From the NCBI RefSeq assembly GCF_035046505.1, contig NC_089830.1:15614315-15678314 (forward strand): a stretch of 64,000 bases of DNA. Reading direction: 5' to 3'. The notes below the pieces were generated by a model. The model searched no databases, was not told where the DNA came from, and saw only the letters and a list, made by a program, of their open reading frames with translations. Made by a program: the position numbers and the translations under genes. The number at the start of each line of letters is the position of its first letter. Positions within the stretch are counted from its first letter, which is position 1. Positions 26,001 to 33,294 of the stretch are shown here, one piece after another. The stretch is from Tiliqua scincoides. Its lineage: Eukaryota; Chordata; Lepidosauria; Squamata; Scincidae.

Positions 26001-29000
26001 AATTTGCTTCTGTTGTCCTTCTTGGGCTTTCAGTTGCTCCTGAACCGTGTGAAGGAGCTTGGAAACATCATGTCAAAAGACTCTCTCCTTCAGTGGCTGG
26101 ATCATGGGAAACTCGGGGTTCGGAAGCTGAGCCTCAGAGGACTTTCTTCCCTGATCTTTGAATCTGATTTGGTAAGTCATCCTCGAAAGACAGGGATAAT
26201 AAAAATGTAACTCCTCAGATAGTTGGCCAGCACATGCACAGATTCCATTCTTGCATATCCACAGGGACTTTGACAGAAGATTGTTGGGATGGGTGTACTC
26301 CTCTCTGCACCTATCAAGTGGTGGGAACTCTGTAATAAAAGAAGCTGCACCCATGATAGTTCAGTTCAGTTCCTCTTTATATGTGCATTTGCTTATGTTC
26401 GAGGGGCAGAATTGCTACCTACTTCTAGTTATCTGACTCTATTCTCATTACCTGTGAATATAGTGCTGGTGCACTGGGATGGGGAGCAGTGCAGCTAAGA
26501 GCAGGCAGGCAGGTGGGGGCAAGAGAGGTTGCATGAGGAGGAGGAGAAGAGACAGTGGCCTCCTCGTGAGCAGAAGGCAGTGTTGGTGCTCTGCAGGGCT
26601 GAGAGGAAGAGACAGTATACAGTATATGGCCAACAGTATATGGAAGGAATGGGCGTAATTGCATCCAGTCAGTTTTTTAGAAAGTTGTCTACTTTAGGTC
26701 AGTTTTGGATACCAAAGGGACTTTGGGATTGGCCCATGGAGAATGGTTGGGCACACTTGTGTCCACTTCCTGACTTGCCCTGCCATCTTGGGCACCATCT
26801 TGGGAACTTGCCGCTGAACCTTCAGAATGGCGATGATGAGAGGCCAATGGAAGGGTACCTGAGGGCTGCTCTGGGGCAAGCCTAGGTAAGGAGCCAAGAG
26901 TCAGGTTGAGGACGAGGACAGGTGAAGCTACCCCCTTCCCACTGCTGAACTATGAGGCTTGTTGTTGGGTCAGCAACCTTGAACTAGTCAAGGGACAGCC
27001 AGCACAGAGGCGGAAGCATCAGATGTTGATGAGCCTTCGCTATCACCTAACCCTATAGACATCAGGTTCATAAAGTGCATAGAGTATATGTTGAAGAGGT
27101 TTCCCTGGAACCGAACCCCATGTTTCCCACAGGCTCAATGATTCAGTATCTGCTAACACGGTATCCACTTGATTTTCCAGGAACCTACCCTAGAGGATAA
27201 CAAGAACTGACTGTATATATTTAAATGAGCCACCTCTTTTGTTTTAGATGAAGAGCCCCTGGTGCATACAGCTGGCTCTCTTCAATCAGCTGGGCGTGAG
27301 CGAGCCAGAAGCCCTCCCCAAAATTTTGGATGTGTTAGAGAGCACCTTGTCCTCTATCACAGGGGAGGAAGAAACCAGCTACATCAGAATGTTGTCTGCA
27401 ACCTACTCTGCTCTTGTTGACCATGTGAGTGTTTTAGATTGTCATGTCAGACACTGTACAGGTGACCCATGGAGTTCCTTGGTACTGGGCACGCTATCAA
27501 GAGTGTGTGTGCTAAATTCAGGAGAAGAGACATGGGCTCCTCATCCTTGGAGCCACAGACAATGAAGGGCTAAAACCAGAAACAACATCTCTGTTGCACA
27601 TTGTCACCAGTAATTTAGTGTTGGGAGAATTAGAACAGATATAAGAAAGTATTTATTTATTTATCTACCCACCCACTCAGTAACTGTAATTATTCTTTGT
27701 AACTCCTTACCACAGGATGTGGTGATGGCATCTGGCTTAGATACCTTGAAAAAGGGATTGGACAAATGTAAGGAGGAAGAGTCCATCACAGGTTACAAAC
27801 CATGATTGGTGTGTGCAACCTCCTGCTTTTAGAAGCAGGCTACCTCAGAATGCCAAGTGCAAGGGAGTGGCACCAGCATGCAGTCTTGTGTGCTTCCTGA
27901 GGTATCTGGTGGGCCTGTGAAATACAGGAAATTGGACTAGATGGGCCTTTGGCCTGATCCAGCAGGGCTCTTCTTATGCTCTTATGAGATTAGAAACCTG
28001 GCAAGTATCAACCTCTGGTGACTCTTCCTACTTGTTTCCTATTTGCACGAGGAAGCAAGTGTCCGTGCCCTAGTGATAAAGCACTTGTGGTTGCTTCGGA
28101 GCCGGAAGGGGAAACAGTGGCTCCCACATACAACAGAAGCAGCCATTTCTGAAATGGTGAACATTCTTGTTCATCTCCAGGATAAGAGTGAGGTGGTGGA
28201 GGTGAGTGGCCACCTGCGTGACTTACATTAGCAGGAGAGAGGAATCACCTCCAAGAGCAGGGACCAAGACTCTTGTTGCCGGGGGTGACCTGCCATTGAC
28301 TGTTCTGGGAAATTCTCCCATGTTGTAGCTCAACTCTTGCTTGCTGTGCCCGTGGGGGAAGGATGATGCTAAGGATAGGCAGGGCAGGCCCAAGACCTCC
28401 TAAGGCAGCATGCCAAATATTGTCCCCCTTTAACTGATGATGTGCCAGTCTCTGTTCCTCCCCTTCCCCATGTTCTTGTTCAACTCTCTCCTGCCCTCCA
28501 GCTTTCTCTTCCTCTGCTCTTCTCTATCCCTTCTTCCCTTTCCAATGCAGGGAGTGGGAGGAGGAGGAGGAGGAGCAGTGGAGGTAGGCAGGCAGGCAGA
28601 GATGGGCAGCCCCACCAATCTGCGTTAGCTGGCCTCATGAATGGGCTGGCCCTGCTCAAGGGTTTCTTGTACATGTTGGCTTCGCAAGACTGACCACCGT
28701 CTTCGGCTTCATTCCCCCTGCAGGTCCTGTCTTGACTAATTTGCTTCCCTCTCTGCAGTGGCGTCACCAGGGTTTGTGTCACCCGGTGCGGGACGCCAGC
28801 GCATCACCCCTGTGATGGATCTCCTCCCATGCGACGGGGGGGGGGGGCAATGCTTTGAGTGGCATTGTACCATCACCCCACCCCCGCTGTTTTTTTTATA
28901 ACTTTTGATGGAAAAGAGCTAGTTTAAGGTTTGTTTCATTGAAGTTACATGAACTTCATACATGAAATTATGCTTTGATTGATATATAACATGATTGTAT

Positions 29001-32000
29001 TATTTGGAAATACAAAGATTTTAAAAATTTGGGTGAGTAGTGGTATCACTCCCCGTGCACGTCACGCAGTGTGGCCCGCACCCATCTAGCAATGCCATTG
29101 CCATTGTTATATCTTGGCTTTCTGACATCAGAAAATATACAGGTCCAGTCTTGTTATACACGGATTTGACTCAGCATGAATGGCCACTGCAAATGAGAAG
29201 GAATGTGCTGATCCCTGGAGAAGGGGGAAAATGCATGCCTTTAAAATCAGTTTAAAAATCGGAACAGTTCTTTAACAATAGCCTCCTTAATGAGAGGGGA
29301 GGCAGCTGGCTGACAATCCATCAATCCTTCTCTCTCCAGGTGACCCCTCCCTTCCCCCTGAGCACATGAAAGAAAGGTGATCACTTTGCATTGGTGAAGG
29401 GAGGGGCGGAGTGAATTGGAGGACTGATTGATGGATTGTCTTCTTAATGATCTTACATCACAAAGGTCAGCAAGGCTGTTTTTAAATCACCTGAGCCAAA
29501 AAACTTTTTTAAATTTTTTTTTAAAAATTGATTTGCTATAGTACGTTTTTTTGCCATCCACTTAAGTGCTTGGAATGGAACTCACGCGAATAATGAGGCT
29601 TCACCTGTAGATCTAGCGCATGTTTTCCAGCTCAAAGCTGACATGAAACAAACCTGTTTCCAGTCCACTCAAAGTATCTGAGAAATAACCAGTTTCCACT
29701 GTATTACTCTTTTCTTGCAAGCTAGCTAGCTGAATGCTTGAATATTTTAGTTTTCCTATGTGCGTACATTTGTACTCCGACCTTTCTCTAAGGATCACAC
29801 AATGGTAGACGGAGATCTAGACATTTGCCCAGCATGCTTCAGTCCTAAATAGCTCTTTGATTAACCTCTCCAGGCCTTGTGTCTTGCTGGCACATCAGGG
29901 AGAAGGCGCCCCAACTCGGGGTGATAGGGTCCTGCTGCAAACGTAGACATAGGGTACCTTACAGCCTGATGCTATGCGGCCGCTGTGCTGATTGCCCAGG
30001 GCTGAGTGCGCTTTGTCTGCTGATTCCAATGTGCCATCATGTTGGAGAGGTTAACTGTGTGTGTGTGGGGGGGGGGGGGGTGAGATGGTTGGCCACCTTC
30101 AGTCTCGAAAGACTATGGTATAAGCTTACAGCAGGCGGTATTCCCAGGCGGTCTCCCATCCAAGTACTAACCAGGCCTGAGCCTGCTTAGCTTCCGAGAT
30201 CAGACAAGATCGGGCATGTGCAGGGTAACAGACCTCTGAAAGACTTACCTGCATGGCATGACTCCTGTGCAGGGCTATACCAGCTACTTCATGGGACTCC
30301 TATGAGCTACACAAGCTACGTTGCCAGCTTTGGAGCCACTGGGGGCATGTACAGCTCAGGAAGGGATTTTGGGATCTAACTTTATCTTTCCCACCTTGCT
30401 TCCCTCCCCCCTTTTTCAACCTCTCTGCTGGTGAGCTTGTGGCCAGGGACTTTCTTCAACCTGTTGGTGGTGGGGCATGGCTTTCTGGTGTACTGCTGTG
30501 CTTGTGTCAGTGCAGCACCTGTCAGGCTTCTGCACTGGTGGGGCTGCCTGTGTGCTGGTGTGTGTGGCAGTATGCTGGTGTTTCCCCTGGCTAGGATTGT
30601 TTCCTGAGGTTTCCATAAGAAGCCTTCCATAGGAGAAAAATTCTTCTCCAGTGCAAAGGACGCCTTAGGACAGAGTTCTCCAAACTTTTTGGCCAGAGGG
30701 CCACATCAAATATCTGGCACGGTATTGAGGGCCGGGAAAAAAAATTAAATATAACATTTATATAAATAAATCAGAGATGGAACTTAGATGAGTGAATAAA
30801 TAATGAATGGGCTCATTCATTCAACCTCTCCGGCCCTTCAGACCAGAAGCAACCCTCCAGACGCAACCAGAGCACTGTTCTAGTCATGTTCCGCCAAGTG
30901 GGCCAGAGGCTTTCAGGGAACAAGAGGCTGGTCGTGTGCCAGATAGAGGCTCTCCATGGGCCACATATGGCCCCCGGGCCAGGGTTTGGAGGCCCCTGCC
31001 TTAGGATATGATCCTTTTTGACTCCATGTGCTGCAGGAAGCAATGGCCTATCTCAGAGTGCTGGTCCCAAGAGTGAGGAGGTACGTGAAGCCCCAAAGCC
31101 ACGACCTTCACTTCGTGCTCTACCATGTTGCCAAGCATTTGGTAAGTCTTTGTTGCTATCTTCCCAGGGTACCACTTTAAATCCCACCTGTTCGTCAAGA
31201 ATAGAGTAGAACTACTTACAAAGCTTTATCTTACTGAGCTTTATCTCAACAAAACTCATACAGGTATAATATCATTAGCTGAGGATTTTTCACCTTCAAT
31301 TTTATTTCAGTGTGATGAGAATGGTCCTTTAAATTAAAGGAAAAACATCCTTTAACAATAGCCTCACTTACCTTTATAATCTCTCTCCAAGGGCTTAGAG
31401 AGGCTTCACTCCCAGGCAAGCAACCCCTCCCTTCCCACTGGAGCACTCAAAAGAATACAAAGGGAAGTGATTATTGCCTCCCTCTTTGCATTCTTTCCCT
31501 GTGCTTCAGGTGAAGGGAAGTGTCACTGCCTCGGAGTGAGGCCTTTCTAAGCACCTGGAGAGAGAGAGAGAGAGAGAGAGATTGTCTGCTTTCTGCTTCT
31601 GCTCTCCCTCACAATGTTAAGTGAAGCTGTTTTTAAACCACTGAGAAAAGGGACATTGTTTTTTAAATGGATTTCATTTAGCATGATTTTTGGCATCCGC
31701 AGGGGTTCTCAGAACGGAACCCTCATGGATGCCAAGACTCAACCTGTATAAATTTTCTCATATACCATGGGGAATTTCCACATCACACTATAAGGTAGTA
31801 TGATGTTCGTTGTCCCATAGTCCTCTAGTGAAATTCATAGATGAGCATGGATTTGAACTTAGATCTGCTTAGTCTACATCCAACTTCATGGGTTTCACTA
31901 GTTTATTTGTGATAGAAGGGTGGTAGGATCAGTACAGAGTGTTCCCTTTGCACAAACATGCCTGATGCCAGTTCTCATTGTTATTTTCTGCAAGACCAAG

Positions 32001-33261
32001 ACCTACAGCCCAGATCTCATTAGGGGTGCTGCCCTGAGCTGTGTGTTCCATCCTTGTGTGAAGGAGGCAGCAATATTCAAGGTGGCAGCTTGCTTTGTGG
32101 GTAAGTCAAGGAGCATCCCTCACTTCAGTGATGAACATCAGCCCCCACCCATTTCTCTAATCCAATAAGCAGTGTGACTGTTTCAAAGACGCCCCCTCTT
32201 TTTCACCTGGCAGATCCTCCCAAACTGCAGAGCACCCCTGAAAACCATCCTAATTGTTGGAGACTATTTTTGCTTGTTTGTATTTTGGCAAAAGTGTATT
32301 TTGGCTTAAAAAACATTAGGTCAGCATTTGGCTGTGCGAGAACTTGTGATATCTGGGTGACTGAACAGAGAAGTCCCTTTGATTCAACAGGTCTCTTGGT
32401 GCAGAAACTAGAACCCAGTGCCAGGAACAGGGGACCACTGGCTTCTCTACAAGAATAGTTTATACAAGTGGTTCCCAAACTGTGGGTCAGGACCCACTCC
32501 TTGGTTGTGACCTGAATTTTGGTGGGTTTTATGTAGGAACATAAAACGGGTCATTTCCCCTTAAGGGGAGTGACCTAGTAATGGATGCCCCGGCAGTGCC
32601 ACAGTAAACCAAAAGTCACTGAAATGAAGCTTGGGGGAGACCCGCAGAGGGAGCTGCAGGCCTCTCGGACCCTCTCCAAGGCTGGCAGACCCCCTCAGGT
32701 ACGCAAGCCTCTGGGTGCCTGCGGCACCACTACCACTGCGGCGCCACTGGGGCACATCCCCTCTCTCAGTCCCTGCCACTTACAAGCAGTTCTTGGACTC
32801 CCAGCGAGTTTGAGAACCGCTGAGCTATTTCCTCAAGCCCTGAGGCTATTCAAAAATCAGATACTGTAGTTACATATTACCCTACAAAGAGCCCAACTGC
32901 TGCAGTTTGCAAGCACGTGTAAATATAGGGAGATAAATGTTTCAGGGTCTTTTTCTGGTTATTATCCCTTATAAATAAATAGATTTTTCTTTCTAGACCT
33001 CTTTTTTTAAAGTCTGGTAAACCTAAGTGGGTCCTGATAGAGTATCGTTTAAAAAAGTGGGTCCTGATGCTTAAAAGATGCCCCTTGTTTATTGCCTCTC
33101 GGTACAGTACATGTGCCCCACAGGGAGAACACTGGTCTCAGCTCACAACCTCCTAAGGCAATGACTCTCAAACTACTAGCACCAGGACCTCCTTTTTAGA
33201 ATGAGAATCTATCAGGACCCACCGGAAATGATGTTCTGAAGTGACATCATCAAGCAGGAAA

Positions 33262-33294
<33 letters not shown>

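Noticed and set aside
28437-28693. Open frames rich in Leu/Ser or Gly
   Set aside because: Low-complexity pyrimidine-rich and GGA-repeat DNA in an intron; no conserved features.
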